Source: Flavobacteriales bacterium
GTDB taxonomy: Bacteria; Bacteroidota; Bacteroidia; CAIKAF01
Direction of reading: 5' to 3'
NCBI GenBank assembly: GCA_025451235.1
Contig: JANWKT010000017.1
Span: 124,001-188,000 of the forward strand
DNA length: 64,000 nucleotides
The notes under the pieces are model-generated. The model was not told the DNA's origin. It saw nothing but the letters and a program-made list of their open reading frames with translations, and searched no databases. Positions 29,585 to 39,782 of this stretch are shown here, in pieces (position 1 is the stretch's first letter; each line of letters opens with the position of its first letter). The translations under genes and the position numbers were made by a program.

Positions 29585-31936
29585 TTGACCAAAACAAGAA
29601 AACGATCAACCGTGGCTAGGATTTTTAGAAGTAGATTATTAAGAAATTATAGATGGATCTGGTGGATATTATTCTCCCCATTCGTCATGTTAGGCTCATT
29701 GGTGTTGTTGGCTTCGGTGGGTGCATTAGGTGAAATGCCAGACTTTAAAGACCTGGAAGATCCACAAAGAAACCTGGCATCCATTGTTTATTCGGCAGAT
29801 GGAAAAGTACTAGGCAAATATTATGTTGAAAACAGGGTTGCGGTGGATTACGAAGACATTTCACCCAATGTGATCAATGCCCTGATTGCCACAGAGGATG
29901 TGAGGTTTTATTCGCATTCAGGAATTGATGCAAGAGGAACTTTAAGGGCTTTTACATCCTTTGGAAGAGAGGGTGGAGCAAGTACGATCACCCAACAGTT
30001 GGCCAAGATCTTATTCCATAAAAAACCCCAGTCAAAAATTGGAAGGCTTATACAAAAAGTAAAAGAATGGGTAATTGCATTAAGGCTGGAAAAGAATTAT
30101 ACCAAAAAAGAGATCCTTACGATGTATCTGAATCAAGCTGATTTTGGACATAATATTTACGGGATCAATTCAGCGTCTAAAATTTATTTTAACAAACCTC
30201 CCAAGGATTTGAATGTTCCCGAAGCAGCAATGCTGGTGGGACTTTTAAAAGCCCCAACAAGGTTCAGCCCAATTACCAACTTCAAGAAGAATAAAATGCA
30301 GGTGACCCTTAACAGAAGGAATACTGTTCTGGAGCAAATGGCAAAATATAAAAAGATCACCTCTGCCGAATGTATTGAATTCAAAAAAGCGGAAGTGATC
30401 AGTAATATCGAGGAACTGAAAGAAAGGATTTCTAAAAATGCATATGGGCATGGTGAAGTAGCGCATTATTTCATGGAGGAACTGAAGAAAGATGTAGAGG
30501 CCTGGTGTATGACCACGATCAATCCGAGAACCAAGAAAAATTATAATCTATATACAGATGGACTCAGGGTGTATACAACCATAGATTCAAAGATACAGGC
30601 ATATGCGGAGGCTGCGGTAAAGGAGTATATGCCCAAGTTGCAAGCTTTGTTTTTTAAAACAAAAAAAGGGAAAAAGAATGCTCCGTTTCCATCCAACATG
30701 AAACCGGAAGAAATGGAAAAGATCATTATGCAGGGAGTAAAAACATCGGATGGCTATAAAGCGCTGAAGAATGAAGGTGTTTCGGAACCAGACATTATGA
30801 AAATATTCAAAACACCGAAACAGATGACGGTGTTTTCGTGGAGTGGGCCCAAAGATACGGTGATGACCCCCTGGGATTCGGTGGTTTATCATAAATCATT
30901 TTTGATGAATGGATTGATGTGTATGGATCCGCATACCGGGGAGATCAAGGCATGGTCGGGAGGTGTAGATTTTACGTATTATAAGTATGACCACGTTAGA
31001 GCCGGAAAATATGATATTAAAACCAAAAAAATTATGCCTGGAGGTGGTCGCCAGGTAGGCTCTACTTTCAAACCCTTTGTATATGCAATGGCGATGAGAG
31101 AAGGAAGATCTCCTTGCGAAGAAGTTCCGAATGTAAAAGTATGCATTGAAAGTGCCTGGAGCAGGTGGTGTCCCGATAATTCAGGAGGTCCACCAGAAGG
31201 AGCTATGATCTCCTTGAAGGATGCATTGGCAGGATCCGTGAATTATATCTCCGCTTATTTAATCAAACAATATGGAGCAGCTTCTGTGGTAAAATTGGTA
31301 AAAGAACTGGGAGTGACTGCACCACTGGATCCTAATCCATCTATTTGCCTGGGGACTCCGGACATTTCTGTATACGAAATGGTGGGGGCTTTCAGTACTT
31401 TTTTTAATAAAGGAATCTATAATAAGCCCATTTTCTTAACTCGAATTGAAGATAAAAATGGAAATACATTGGCCGAATTTACCACGGAAAGCAGAGAAGT
31501 ATTAAACGAAGAAGCGGCCTACCTGATGGTAGAATTAATGAGAGGGGTTGTATTACATGGAACCTCTACAAGACTTAGGGGCACTTATAAATTCAAAGAA
31601 GCTGTAGCAGGCAAAACGGGAACTACCCAAAGCAACTCGGATGGTTGGTTTATCGCTGGAACACCTGATCTTGTTTGTGGAGTTTGGACAGGAGCTGATG
31701 ACCGCACCGTGCGGTTTGTAAGCACGGGTTATGGCCAAGGAGCCAATATGGCATTGCCTATTTGGGGAATTTTTATGCGAAAGGTATATGATGATCCATC
31801 GATCAAGATCAATAGGGGAGATTTTGACAAGCCAGCTACACCACCCACCATTGAATTAAATTGCGGTGAGTATAGACAAGGCCAAAATGAGAATCATCTT
31901 TACAACAATATTATTTTTGATAACGAGAAAGACTGA
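29585..31936 (+). CDS. Penicillin-binding protein 1A (bifunctional transglycosylase/transpeptidase), copy 2
   Basis: Same motifs as copy 1 (GGASTITQQLAK, GGGRQVGSTFKPFVYA, AGSVNYISA, GKTGTTQSNSDGWF); close tandem paralog; TTG start. Confidence 0.93.
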   Translation: MTKTRKRSTVARIFRSRLLRNYRWIWWILFSPFVMLGSLVLLASVGALGEMPDFKDLEDPQRNLASIVYSADGKVLGKYYVENRVAVDYEDISPNVINALIATEDVRFYSHSGIDARGTLRAFTSFGREGGASTITQQLAKILFHKKPQSKIGRLIQKVKEWVIALRLEKNYTKKEILTMYLNQADFGHNIYGINSASKIYFNKPPKDLNVPEAAMLVGLLKAPTRFSPITNFKKNKMQVTLNRRNTVLEQMAKYKKITSAECIEFKKAEVISNIEELKERISKNAYGHGEVAHYFMEELKKDVEAWCMTTINPRTKKNYNLYTDGLRVYTTIDSKIQAYAEAAVKEYMPKLQALFFKTKKGKKNAPFPSNMKPEEMEKIIMQGVKTSDGYKALKNEGVSEPDIMKIFKTPKQMTVFSWSGPKDTVMTPWDSVVYHKSFLMNGLMCMDPHTGEIKAWSGGVDFTYYKYDHVRAGKYDIKTKKIMPGGGRQVGSTFKPFVYAMAMREGRSPCEEVPNVKVCIESAWSRWCPDNSGGPPEGAMISLKDALAGSVNYISAYLIKQYGAASVVKLVKELGVTAPLDPNPSICLGTPDISVYEMVGAFSTFFNKGIYNKPIFLTRIEDKNGNTLAEFTTESREVLNEEAAYLMVELMRGVVLHGTSTRLRGTYKFKEAVAGKTGTTQSNSDGWFIAGTPDLVCGVWTGADDRTVRFVSTGYGQGANMALPIWGIFMRKVYDDPSIKINRGDFDKPATPPTIELNCGEYRQGQNENHLYNNIIFDNEKD

Positions 31937-31945
31937 GTTTTTGCA

Positions 31946-32644
31946 ATGAATAAATTGGTAAATAATGCTGAAGAGGCCATCCATGGTATCGAGGACAATA
32001 TGACTTTGATGCTGGGAGGATTTGGTCTATGTGGGATCCCCGAGAATTGTATTTCTGCACTGGTGAAAAAAGGCACGAAATCACTCACCTGTATTTCGAA
32101 CAATGCAGGGGTGGACGATTTTGGGATTGGATTGATGTTGCAAAAAAAGCAGGTGAAAAAAATGATCTCCTCTTATGTTGGCGAAAATGCAGAGTTCGAA
32201 AGACAGCTATTGTCGGGAGAACTAGAGGTGGAATTGATCCCGCAGGGAACGCTGGCCACTCGTTGTATGGCTGCCGGCTATGGAATGCCGGCGATTTTTA
32301 CACCGGCAGGGGTTGGTACAGAAGTTGCAGAAGGTAAAGAAACCAGGGTTTTTAATGGCAAGACCTATTTAATGGAGTATGCCTTTGATGCTGATTTTGC
32401 CATCGTAAAAGCATGGAAAGGGGATTCAATGGGAAATCTTGTATTCAGAAGTACTTCCAGGAACTTTAATCCGTTAATGGCGATGGCCGGTAAAATAACC
32501 ATTGCAGAAGTGGAGGAATTAGTGCCTGTAGGGTCCCTTGACCCAGACCATGTGCATACCCCCGGAATTTATGTTCACCGGATATTTGAAGGAAAGGGCT
32601 ATGAAAAAAGGATTGAACAAAGGACTGTAAGAAAAAAGGAATAA
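31946..32644 (+). CDS. scoA: 3-oxoacid CoA-transferase subunit A
   Basis: TLMLGGFGLCGIPENCISAL, ISNNAGVDDFGIGLML, GTLATRCMAAGYGMPAIFTPAGVGT, KAWKGDSMGNLVFRSTSRNFNPLMA. Confidence 0.95.
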   Translation: MNKLVNNAEEAIHGIEDNMTLMLGGFGLCGIPENCISALVKKGTKSLTCISNNAGVDDFGIGLMLQKKQVKKMISSYVGENAEFERQLLSGELEVELIPQGTLATRCMAAGYGMPAIFTPAGVGTEVAEGKETRVFNGKTYLMEYAFDADFAIVKAWKGDSMGNLVFRSTSRNFNPLMAMAGKITIAEVEELVPVGSLDPDHVHTPGIYVHRIFEGKGYEKRIEQRTVRKKE

Positions 32645-32682
32645 ATGCGTTTTCTAAATATAAGTTTAAAACCAAACAGCTT

Positions 32683-33237
32683 ATGCGAAAATTTACCATT
32701 TTATTAATTGTCTCGGCCCTGCTGGTCCTTACGAAAAAAGCAGAAGCCAGGAACCTTTGGGAAGGCAATCAGGGTCCTAAGTTTACCATTACCAGTGGAT
32801 CTCTTCATGTAAATGGGTCCAAGTTCGGGCAACCATGGAAGATCAACCCCTTTTTAACCGCTGTGGGAGGGAAATATGTTACCAAGCACCTATTTCATAA
32901 GGTATATACTTTCGATGACCTGGGGATCCATGTATATGAATATCCTAAAAGAGAAGAGGCGAATGAGATCCAGGTGTCTTTTATCAGGCAGAATTTAAAA
33001 TTTGCCCCAAAAACCAACTTTAATGGCGTCTTTAAGATCGAGAAAACACCAATCACCAGGAAAACAAGCATTCAAAAGGTAATCAAGTCGTTACCAGTTT
33101 ATAATTTCACCAAAGGATTGAAAGGGAACTTTTACAGAGGGGAGTATAAGGGAGTATATGTTTATCTCAACTATTCCGATAACTCATTCAAGTTTTTAGA
33201 CTTTATCTCTTTTGGGATGAGTGGAAAAGTAAAATAA
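32683..33237 (+). CDS. Hypothetical secreted protein
   Basis: 184 aa with N-terminal signal peptide; intact ORF after scoA. Confidence 0.7.
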   Translation: MRKFTILLIVSALLVLTKKAEARNLWEGNQGPKFTITSGSLHVNGSKFGQPWKINPFLTAVGGKYVTKHLFHKVYTFDDLGIHVYEYPKREEANEIQVSFIRQNLKFAPKTNFNGVFKIEKTPITRKTSIQKVIKSLPVYNFTKGLKGNFYRGEYKGVYVYLNYSDNSFKFLDFISFGMSGKVK

Positions 33238-33253
33238 GTTAGGGAAGACTAAT

Positions 33254-35407
33254 TTATTTAAAATCAAGGGTCGTTATATTTGAAGCTCCGGCTCCGGAAC
33301 CACCTTTTAAAGCCTCTTCGCACCTTTTAATATAAATGGCAGAAACCTTATCGTTTGGTTCTATTTCAAGGCATTTTTTAAAGCCCAGAATGGCTTCAGC
33401 ATACATTTTATCCCTGTATTTTTTAATGGAGCTTTCGTATTCAGCCTCCAGCAGGACCTTTTTATCCATTCCAGCTTCGGATCTCTTGCCCATTACTTCC
33501 CAAATACTTACAGGTTCGGTTTTCCCTTTAGCGATCACATAATCGATAAAGCGGAATAAGAAGGTTGATTTATTATCTAAAATACCGATAGAAGGCCCAC
33601 TTACAAGTATTTCTACTCCATATACCTTGGTCATTCCTTCAATCCTTGAACAAAGATTCACAGCATCTCCAATGGCCGTAGAATCCATTCTTTCATTCCC
33701 CCCCAAAGTTCCTATGATCACCTGCCCTGTATGGATCCCAATACCCATTTCCAAAGCCGGTTTTGAAGCTTCCTTCCGGAGATGATTATACCTCCTTAAG
33801 GAATCCTGCATTTCCAGGGCCGCCGTAATGGTATTATAAGCGCTGCTTTGATCTCCTTCCTTTTCAAAAAGAGCCATGATCCCATCCCCCATATATTTAT
33901 CAACGAATCCATGATGCGCTCTTATTGGGGGTTCCACATATGATAAATATTCATTCAGCATATTGAATACTTCGTCGGGCGACATTTTTTCAGAAAGAGT
34001 GGTAAACGATCTAATATCACTGAAAAGAACCGTTATTTCTCCTTTTTCAGCATTGCCCGGTTTAATGGACTCAATCCCTTCTTTAGCCACCCGTTTCAGG
34101 AATTGCTTGGGTACAAACTTTTGAAAGGTCCTGGCATAGATCTCGGTTGTTCTAAATGCATGGGCTGATCTCGTAGAGAGAATAAACGACTGAGCAAAAA
34201 CCACTATAAATAAACCTACAGGCAGATATAGGCCCGTGTGCACCACCTCGGTTTGGTTCAATATTTCATTGACCATGGTTAAAAGAAGGAATAATGAAGT
34301 GGTTAGGAAAAGATCGGCCCCTTCTCTTTTTCTTATGACCGCTTTGGTGAAAACAAAGATGATGATCAAGCTTGAAATAGATGAAAAGAAGGTAAAAATA
34401 TAGGAGGTAAATGTATAGATCCCTACGGGAGTAAATAGCACAAAAAGGCATAAACCAATACCTATGGACATAATGGTCCAATACAGGTATTTGGGCCATT
34501 CTTTAGGGTAAAGGGACCTGGAGAATGCGGAATAAATGGGGATACTCGTAAAGGTAAGAAGGAATTCAATTTTTCTTGAAATAAACCAATCCAGGTTTGG
34601 AAATATAATGGTCACAAGGTTTTCCCCGGTAAATAAGCTTCGGACGCCGATCGACAAGCACATCAATCCAAAAAACAAGGTACTGACATCAATTTTTCTA
34701 AGCGAAAACAACCCAAAATGATACAATGCCATAATAAACAAACAACCGAAAAGGAATATTTCCAGAACGATCCTTATATCTCTTTCCTTTTGAACCGAGG
34801 GATATTCGCCAAACTTGATGGGATGCCATATACCCCCTTTCCAATGATGGTAATTAGAGACCTGGACAACAAATTGAACAACCGAAGAGTCGGGATAAAA
34901 TGCAACCACTTGCGGTTTATATTCAGGGATGCTGGTATTTTTATTTTGGCCAACCACCCCGTTTTTAGCTACCAATTCATTATTCACCCAAAGCTTATAT
35001 GCATTGCTCATGGTAATAATTTTCAGTGCATATAATTTTTCCGGATTCTTTATTTTTACTTTTAACCTGAAAGTGGCAAAACCGTTTCCTGAAACTTCCT
35101 GCCCGTTGAATTTCTGTCCGTTCCAGATATTTGGAATTTGAACCAAATCACTGGGGATTGTATCACTGTTTTTAAAATCTCCAGGATCTAATAACTTGTT
35201 CCAGTATATTTCCCACTCTCCATCCAATCTTATATTTCCATCTTTTTCAAAATTCCAGGCTTGCAGGTCCATAAACCCTTTTTCTGCCCTTTTTTTGGCA
35301 GGTGCATTTGCCCGGGTCGCAAATGCATAAATAAGAATCGTAATGGGTAGAATAACAATCAGCCAGGAAAATATTTTTTTGGTATTAATTCCGGGTGATT
35401 TTTTCAT
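33254..35407 (-). CDS. Class III adenylate/guanylate cyclase with 7TMR-DISM-like sensor and TPR-like C-terminus
   Basis: Sensor region, several TM helices, VLFSDIRSFTTLSEKMSPDEVFNMLNEYLSYVEPPIRAHHGFVDKYMGDGIMALF and GIGIHTGQVIIGTLGG cyclase motifs. Confidence 0.9.
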   Translation of the reverse strand: MKKSPGINTKKIFSWLIVILPITILIYAFATRANAPAKKRAEKGFMDLQAWNFEKDGNIRLDGEWEIYWNKLLDPGDFKNSDTIPSDLVQIPNIWNGQKFNGQEVSGNGFATFRLKVKIKNPEKLYALKIITMSNAYKLWVNNELVAKNGVVGQNKNTSIPEYKPQVVAFYPDSSVVQFVVQVSNYHHWKGGIWHPIKFGEYPSVQKERDIRIVLEIFLFGCLFIMALYHFGLFSLRKIDVSTLFFGLMCLSIGVRSLFTGENLVTIIFPNLDWFISRKIEFLLTFTSIPIYSAFSRSLYPKEWPKYLYWTIMSIGIGLCLFVLFTPVGIYTFTSYIFTFFSSISSLIIIFVFTKAVIRKREGADLFLTTSLFLLLTMVNEILNQTEVVHTGLYLPVGLFIVVFAQSFILSTRSAHAFRTTEIYARTFQKFVPKQFLKRVAKEGIESIKPGNAEKGEITVLFSDIRSFTTLSEKMSPDEVFNMLNEYLSYVEPPIRAHHGFVDKYMGDGIMALFEKEGDQSSAYNTITAALEMQDSLRRYNHLRKEASKPALEMGIGIHTGQVIIGTLGGNERMDSTAIGDAVNLCSRIEGMTKVYGVEILVSGPSIGILDNKSTFLFRFIDYVIAKGKTEPVSIWEVMGKRSEAGMDKKVLLEAEYESSIKKYRDKMYAEAILGFKKCLEIEPNDKVSAIYIKRCEEALKGGSGAGASNITTLDFK

Positions 35408-35463
35408 GGGTTAAAAGGGCTTTTATAAAAATGGGTTAGCATTTATACTACAAACATATCATT

Positions 35464-36042
35464 TTATAACACTTTTCTTATATCGGGCCATTCTGACCTT
35501 AGGATGCTATAATAGCAAGTACTCCTCCTGAACCCATCAGTCATGAGCATATGGCTTCGCAAGATCCCATCCAATTTTCCGCCGATTTTTTCCACAGCAT
35601 TCCGTGAAGCTTTATTTCTTTCGTCAATCCTGAATTCCACCCTTTCAAAGTTCAAATCATCAAAAGCGTACTGAAGGAGAAGATGTTTGCACTTTCTGTT
35701 AAGGCCGGTTTGTTGAAATTGTCTACCGACCCAGGTCCACCCGATCTCGATTCTCCTGTCGTAATTGGATACATTGGCAAAACTTGTACTGCCTGCATAC
35801 TGTCCAAGTTCTTTGTCGAATATGGAAAATGCATACCTGAACTTTATCCTTCTTTCCTTGAGGGCTGTTTGAATATATGCTTGTAGCAGCTCTGAAGTAT
35901 GAATAGGTGTAGGAGAATATTGTAGGAGACTTGGATCATGTGTTGCAATAGGAAGAAGATGATCAAAATCATTTAATAGAAGAGGGCTTAATATGGCTCT
36001 TTCATTCTCGAGCACCAGGTCTTTTTCAAAACTAAAATCCAT
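35464..36042 (-). CDS. GNAT family N-acetyltransferase (RimJ/RimL-like)
   Basis: YAGSTSFANVSNYDRRIEIGWTWVGRQFQQTGLNRKCKHLLLQYAFDDLNFERVEFRIDERNKASRNAVEKIGGK. Confidence 0.92.
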   Translation of the reverse strand: MDFSFEKDLVLENERAILSPLLLNDFDHLLPIATHDPSLLQYSPTPIHTSELLQAYIQTALKERRIKFRYAFSIFDKELGQYAGSTSFANVSNYDRRIEIGWTWVGRQFQQTGLNRKCKHLLLQYAFDDLNFERVEFRIDERNKASRNAVEKIGGKLDGILRSHMLMTDGFRRSTCYYSILRSEWPDIRKVL

Positions 36043-36043
36043 T

Positions 36044-36994
36044 TTATATAAGATTAATAACAGCGATTAAACTGGTAACGGATATAAGTATCCATAACAA
36101 GATCCCTTGGAACATAGGTCGAAAACCAACCGCTTTTACATCCTCACGTGTTAGGCTTGAACCGATGAGGAATAAAGTAAGGACCAATCCATGCTTGGCC
36201 ACGTTTTTAATACCTTGATAAACGAGTTCGCCCTGGGGATAAATGGTTGTAATAACGGTGGCTAGGATAAAGAAAAAAATAAACCAGGGGATGGATATTT
36301 TTTTATTCTTTCCTTTTTTGAACAGTGCAAGAACCAATGCCAAAGGAATGATCCATAATGCCCTGGTTAGTTTTACAGTAGTAGCAATTCTCAATGCTTC
36401 TTCACCATACTTGGAAGATGCACCTACAACAGAACTGGTATCGTGTATTGCCACCGCACTCCATATACCAAATTGCTCCTGGCTTAATTCAAGCCAATGG
36501 CCAAGAAAAGGAAAAACAAACAAGGCAACCGCATTTAAAATAAAAATAGTTACCAATGAAACGGACATGGATTTTGGATCTGCATTGATCACAGGTCCTA
36601 CTGCTGCAATAGCACTTCCTCCGCAGATAGCCGTTCCGGAAGAGATCAATATGGATGTATTGGATTCTATTTTAAGCATTCTCCCCAATAATATTCCTAT
36701 CAATAAAGTTCCAAGGATGGTGGCTACCGCAAAACCAAGTCCTGAAAATCCGGCATCTGCTACCGCATATATATTCATGCCAAATCCAAGTCCTACGATT
36801 GACCATCTTAGCAGGTATTTGGCGACACCCTGGCTGAGGTTCTTAAGAGGGTTTCCGAATATTAATGCAAAAACAAGTCCTCCGGCCAATGCTATGGGTG
36901 GAGAAATAAGTCCACTTGCCGACACCCCAGCTAATACAAGGTAAATAATTTTTAAGATGGAATTTTCTTTAAAAAAGTGGGATAGCTTATTCAT
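36044..36994 (-). CDS. YeiH family putative sulfate exporter
   Basis: ISSGTAICGGSAIAAVGPVI and FGIWSAVAIHDTSSVVGAS motifs; about 10 TM helices. Confidence 0.92.
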   Translation of the reverse strand: MNKLSHFFKENSILKIIYLVLAGVSASGLISPPIALAGGLVFALIFGNPLKNLSQGVAKYLLRWSIVGLGFGMNIYAVADAGFSGLGFAVATILGTLLIGILLGRMLKIESNTSILISSGTAICGGSAIAAVGPVINADPKSMSVSLVTIFILNAVALFVFPFLGHWLELSQEQFGIWSAVAIHDTSSVVGASSKYGEEALRIATTVKLTRALWIIPLALVLALFKKGKNKKISIPWFIFFFILATVITTIYPQGELVYQGIKNVAKHGLVLTLFLIGSSLTREDVKAVGFRPMFQGILLWILISVTSLIAVINLI

Positions 36995-37074
36995 CCAGTT
37001 ATGGGAGGCTACTCGTTATTTCTATCAAAAGTAATTTTTTACTTTAATAAAATCACCCAAAAAAAGATTTGTTT

Positions 37075-37491
37075 TTAGTTCTGGTGAACAGATTCTCCAA
37101 CCTCCTTTAACCAATCGATCCCTTTATCGAATTTTGATACCACCTTATACGGTTGTTTTGGACGTTTGATCTTATAATAGAAAGTAGCAATGATCATTTG
37201 AGATAAATTTTTTACCATTACTGCAGAAGCAAGTGTTGGGGTGATTTCTTCCATGACAACTGCATTGTCTCGGGCTTCTTTAGTTATTTTTACAAATTCA
37301 CCCGCTTCGAATATGAACAAACTTTTTTTCCCTTTGGTAATTGTATTGTAAGCCTCCAACATTTTTAATTGCAGTGGAACATCAATGAGGGTACATGGTC
37401 TAAAATAGACATGTACAATCCCATCCTTCCTCATTCCAATAATCGCATCCTCCATTTTGATCGTTCTGATCAAGGCATCTTGTTCCTGCAT
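37075..37491 (-). CDS. Hypothetical, STAS/SpoIIAA-like
   Basis: 138 aa; own TATATTTG box at 37530-37537; fold call is a guess from sequence pattern. Confidence 0.55.
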   Translation of the reverse strand: MQEQDALIRTIKMEDAIIGMRKDGIVHVYFRPCTLIDVPLQLKMLEAYNTITKGKKSLFIFEAGEFVKITKEARDNAVVMEEITPTLASAVMVKNLSQMIIATFYYKIKRPKQPYKVVSKFDKGIDWLKEVGESVHQN

Positions 37492-37594
37492 GTATCTTGC
37501 TTTCGGTTAAAGTGTTAGGGGAGGTCACACAAATATATATATTTTTATTATCCTACCACCCCTTCTCAAAAAAAATATCAAAAGCAAGAAGAAA

Positions 37595-37960
37595 TTAAGG
37601 AGAAAGAATAGAAACCTGGTCGATCACTTTGCCTTCAGGTGTTCCGTGCATAATATCGGCCTTTTCCATTTTACTCATAAAATATTCAAGTACGGGATCA
37701 TTTTTTACCAGGGAGGTCCAATGGCTCTTCAATTGTTCAGCGGTGCAATCTCCAATCACTGTGATCAACATCATATGGGTCTCTTCGGGACTTAACATCA
37801 TTTGTGAGGTAAAATTTTCCACCAATTCTCTCGAAATGGGTTCTAATTGTGAAGGATCTACGATATCCACTCCTATCATAATGGCATAGCAGGAGCCATT
37901 GTTGCCTCTTACAGGAATTGTTTTTATGTTGACGATGGAATTTTTCATGGTCCATTTCAC
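37595..37960 (-). CDS. Hypothetical protein
   Basis: 121 aa intact ORF, no recognised family. Confidence 0.55.
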   Translation of the reverse strand: MKWTMKNSIVNIKTIPVRGNNGSCYAIMIGVDIVDPSQLEPISRELVENFTSQMMLSPEETHMMLITVIGDCTAEQLKSHWTSLVKNDPVLEYFMSKMEKADIMHGTPEGKVIDQVSILSP

Positions 37961-37965
37961 CTATA

Positions 37966-39270
37966 TCATTGCAGGATCAATGGATAGGTTTGCGTACCTT
38001 CTTTAAGATGGATATTTACAAAATAAATACCTGCCTGATGTTCGGATAAATCGATCCCTATTTTCTTACTTGAATTTTCTTTGATCGTATAACGGCGTAC
38101 TATTTTCCCAAGGAGATCTTGTACTTCAACCACTAATTCATTTTCCAGGGATAAATCATCAAATTCAATATAGATGAGCCCGTTGGAAGGATTTGGATAT
38201 AGTTGGATATGTCCATTCTCTATAGGGGAAATACCAGAGGAAGAACAGAGATGATCCAATCCGGTGGCCACCAGGTTAGAAAACTGCCAAAGGGGTTGCC
38301 TGGAGGGTACCTGCAAGGCCGCATACATTCGGGTTGCCTGGCCTTGGGTGAACATCTTATAGCATCCATCCTGACCTCCGCAATAGTCCATATAGTTTTC
38401 GGCATTGATAAGATTACTATTGCAATTTAAAGGACTGTTCGAGGATGCGGATGCATGACAGAGATAAGAAGACCCTAAATAATCGCAGGGAGGGGTATCT
38501 GCGACATTATCGTTCGGATTTGCACATCCACCATCGAAGGTATGGATCAAATTGAGCCAATGCCCAAATTCGTGTGACAGCGTAGAAGCAAATTCGGGCT
38601 CCCAGGTACAATTAATTCCAAGATAGGCTCCGTTATAAACGATCCTTGCAGTATTATTATTCGACATACTTGTACTGGGATAATAGGCATAACCCGAATT
38701 GGTGGTTACTGCATCATTGAATAAATCGTTCATCACATAAATATTCATGTACTTGTAATTATCCCATGCATCAGCCGCAATGGCCAGGTCATAACCACTT
38801 CCATTGGCATATCCGGCCGTTACCGGGTGATAGTCGATTCCGGTTGTTGGATTTCCACCCGGATCTTTTTGGGCCAGGGCAAAAACCACATCGGGCATGG
38901 TGCCTCTGATGGCCAGGAAATTATTGTGAACGGAATTAAAATCTGCATTGAGGCCATGGAAATCTTGGTTTACTTTATCCAATGCATCGATAATAATGGC
39001 ATCGTTCACCGGCATACCCCCCTGGGTGGTTCCATAGACATGAAATACCACTGGAATTACATAACAATTTCCCCCTTGCATTTCTTTGGTAGCAAACTCT
39101 TTGGTGAAAATTTCCAGCTCTTTTCTTTCTTTAATGAAAACAGAGTCGGTAGATTGCATGTCCAACGAGACTTTGCAGTTCCGGTTATTGGGTAATTCGG
39201 GTGTTTGGGCCGTCATGCTAATGGTAAGGCAAAATAATACGAAGTAGGTGAGGAGAAATCGTTTTTTCAT
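37966..39270 (-). CDS. Pappalysin/cytophagalysin-like M43 zinc metalloprotease with T9SS sorting domain
   Basis: HEFGHWLNLIHTFDGGC active site; NAENYMDYCGGQDGCYKMFTQGQATRM; C-terminal LYPNPSNGLIYIEF. Confidence 0.93.
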   Translation of the reverse strand: MKKRFLLTYFVLFCLTISMTAQTPELPNNRNCKVSLDMQSTDSVFIKERKELEIFTKEFATKEMQGGNCYVIPVVFHVYGTTQGGMPVNDAIIIDALDKVNQDFHGLNADFNSVHNNFLAIRGTMPDVVFALAQKDPGGNPTTGIDYHPVTAGYANGSGYDLAIAADAWDNYKYMNIYVMNDLFNDAVTTNSGYAYYPSTSMSNNNTARIVYNGAYLGINCTWEPEFASTLSHEFGHWLNLIHTFDGGCANPNDNVADTPPCDYLGSSYLCHASASSNSPLNCNSNLINAENYMDYCGGQDGCYKMFTQGQATRMYAALQVPSRQPLWQFSNLVATGLDHLCSSSGISPIENGHIQLYPNPSNGLIYIEFDDLSLENELVVEVQDLLGKIVRRYTIKENSSKKIGIDLSEHQAGIYFVNIHLKEGTQTYPLILQ

Positions 39271-39275
39271 ATAAT

Positions 39276-39283
39276 CAAATATA
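39276..39283 (-). promoter_or_regulatory. -7 element TATATTTG, 5 nt from the M43 protease ATG
   Basis: Minus strand TATATTTG-attat-ATG. Confidence 0.6.
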
Positions 39284-39321
39284 TGAATTTTTTTAGCCCG
39301 TGGCGAAGTGATAGCCCGCAA

Positions 39322-39403
39322 GGGGCGAATGCCCGCAGCACTTAATAGATATGAGTAAACAAGAGGAATACCAATAGCTATTTAGTGCTGCGGCATGAGC
39401 CCC
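39322..39403. repeat. REP-like hairpin element
   Basis: GGGGCGAATGCCCGCAGCACTTAATAG (39322-39348) vs reverse complement of 39378-39403 GGGGCTCATGCCGCAGCACTAAATAG, about 23/27 matched. Confidence 0.75.
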
Positions 39404-39431
39404 GAGGACTTAAACGGAGAACCGGAAATAG

Positions 39432-39782
39432 CTACTCCTGCTTTCGGCAACAACCATCCAGGCTATTCAATCCGGCTTCAGTGGCCTTTACATCATCCGC
39501 ATCATAACCCAACTTTGAAATACATTCACGGATCTTATCAATGCTGATCTTCTTTGGATTATAACTTACCTTGATAATATTGCCGGTAATGGTAAAGCTT
39601 TTGAGTCCCTTCAGTTTATACAATTCCTGGTCGAATTTTAAACCGCAGGTTTCGCATTGGGCACAATGGCTGCAATAGATCTGTGTTTTAATTTCGGTGG
39701 TAACGGTGCTTTGTGCTGAAACTTTTGTTGTTGCAAACATCACGACTAATGATATTAGGCTAATACCAATACGTATTTTCAT
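39432..39782 (-). CDS. Heavy-metal-associated (HMA) domain protein
   Basis: Signal peptide; IYCSHCAQCETCGLKFDQELYKLKGLKSFTITGNIIKVSYNPKKISIDKIRECISKLGYDADDV. Confidence 0.88.
   Translation of the reverse strand: MKIRIGISLISLVVMFATTKVSAQSTVTTEIKTQIYCSHCAQCETCGLKFDQELYKLKGLKSFTITGNIIKVSYNPKKISIDKIRECISKLGYDADDVKATEAGLNSLDGCCRKQE

Noticed and set aside
36145-36150. Further CACGTG occurrences (for example near 36145, 50351 and 56210) as extra parS sites
   Set aside because: Flanks do not match GTTTCACGTGAAAC; only 16667-16682 is a real parS match
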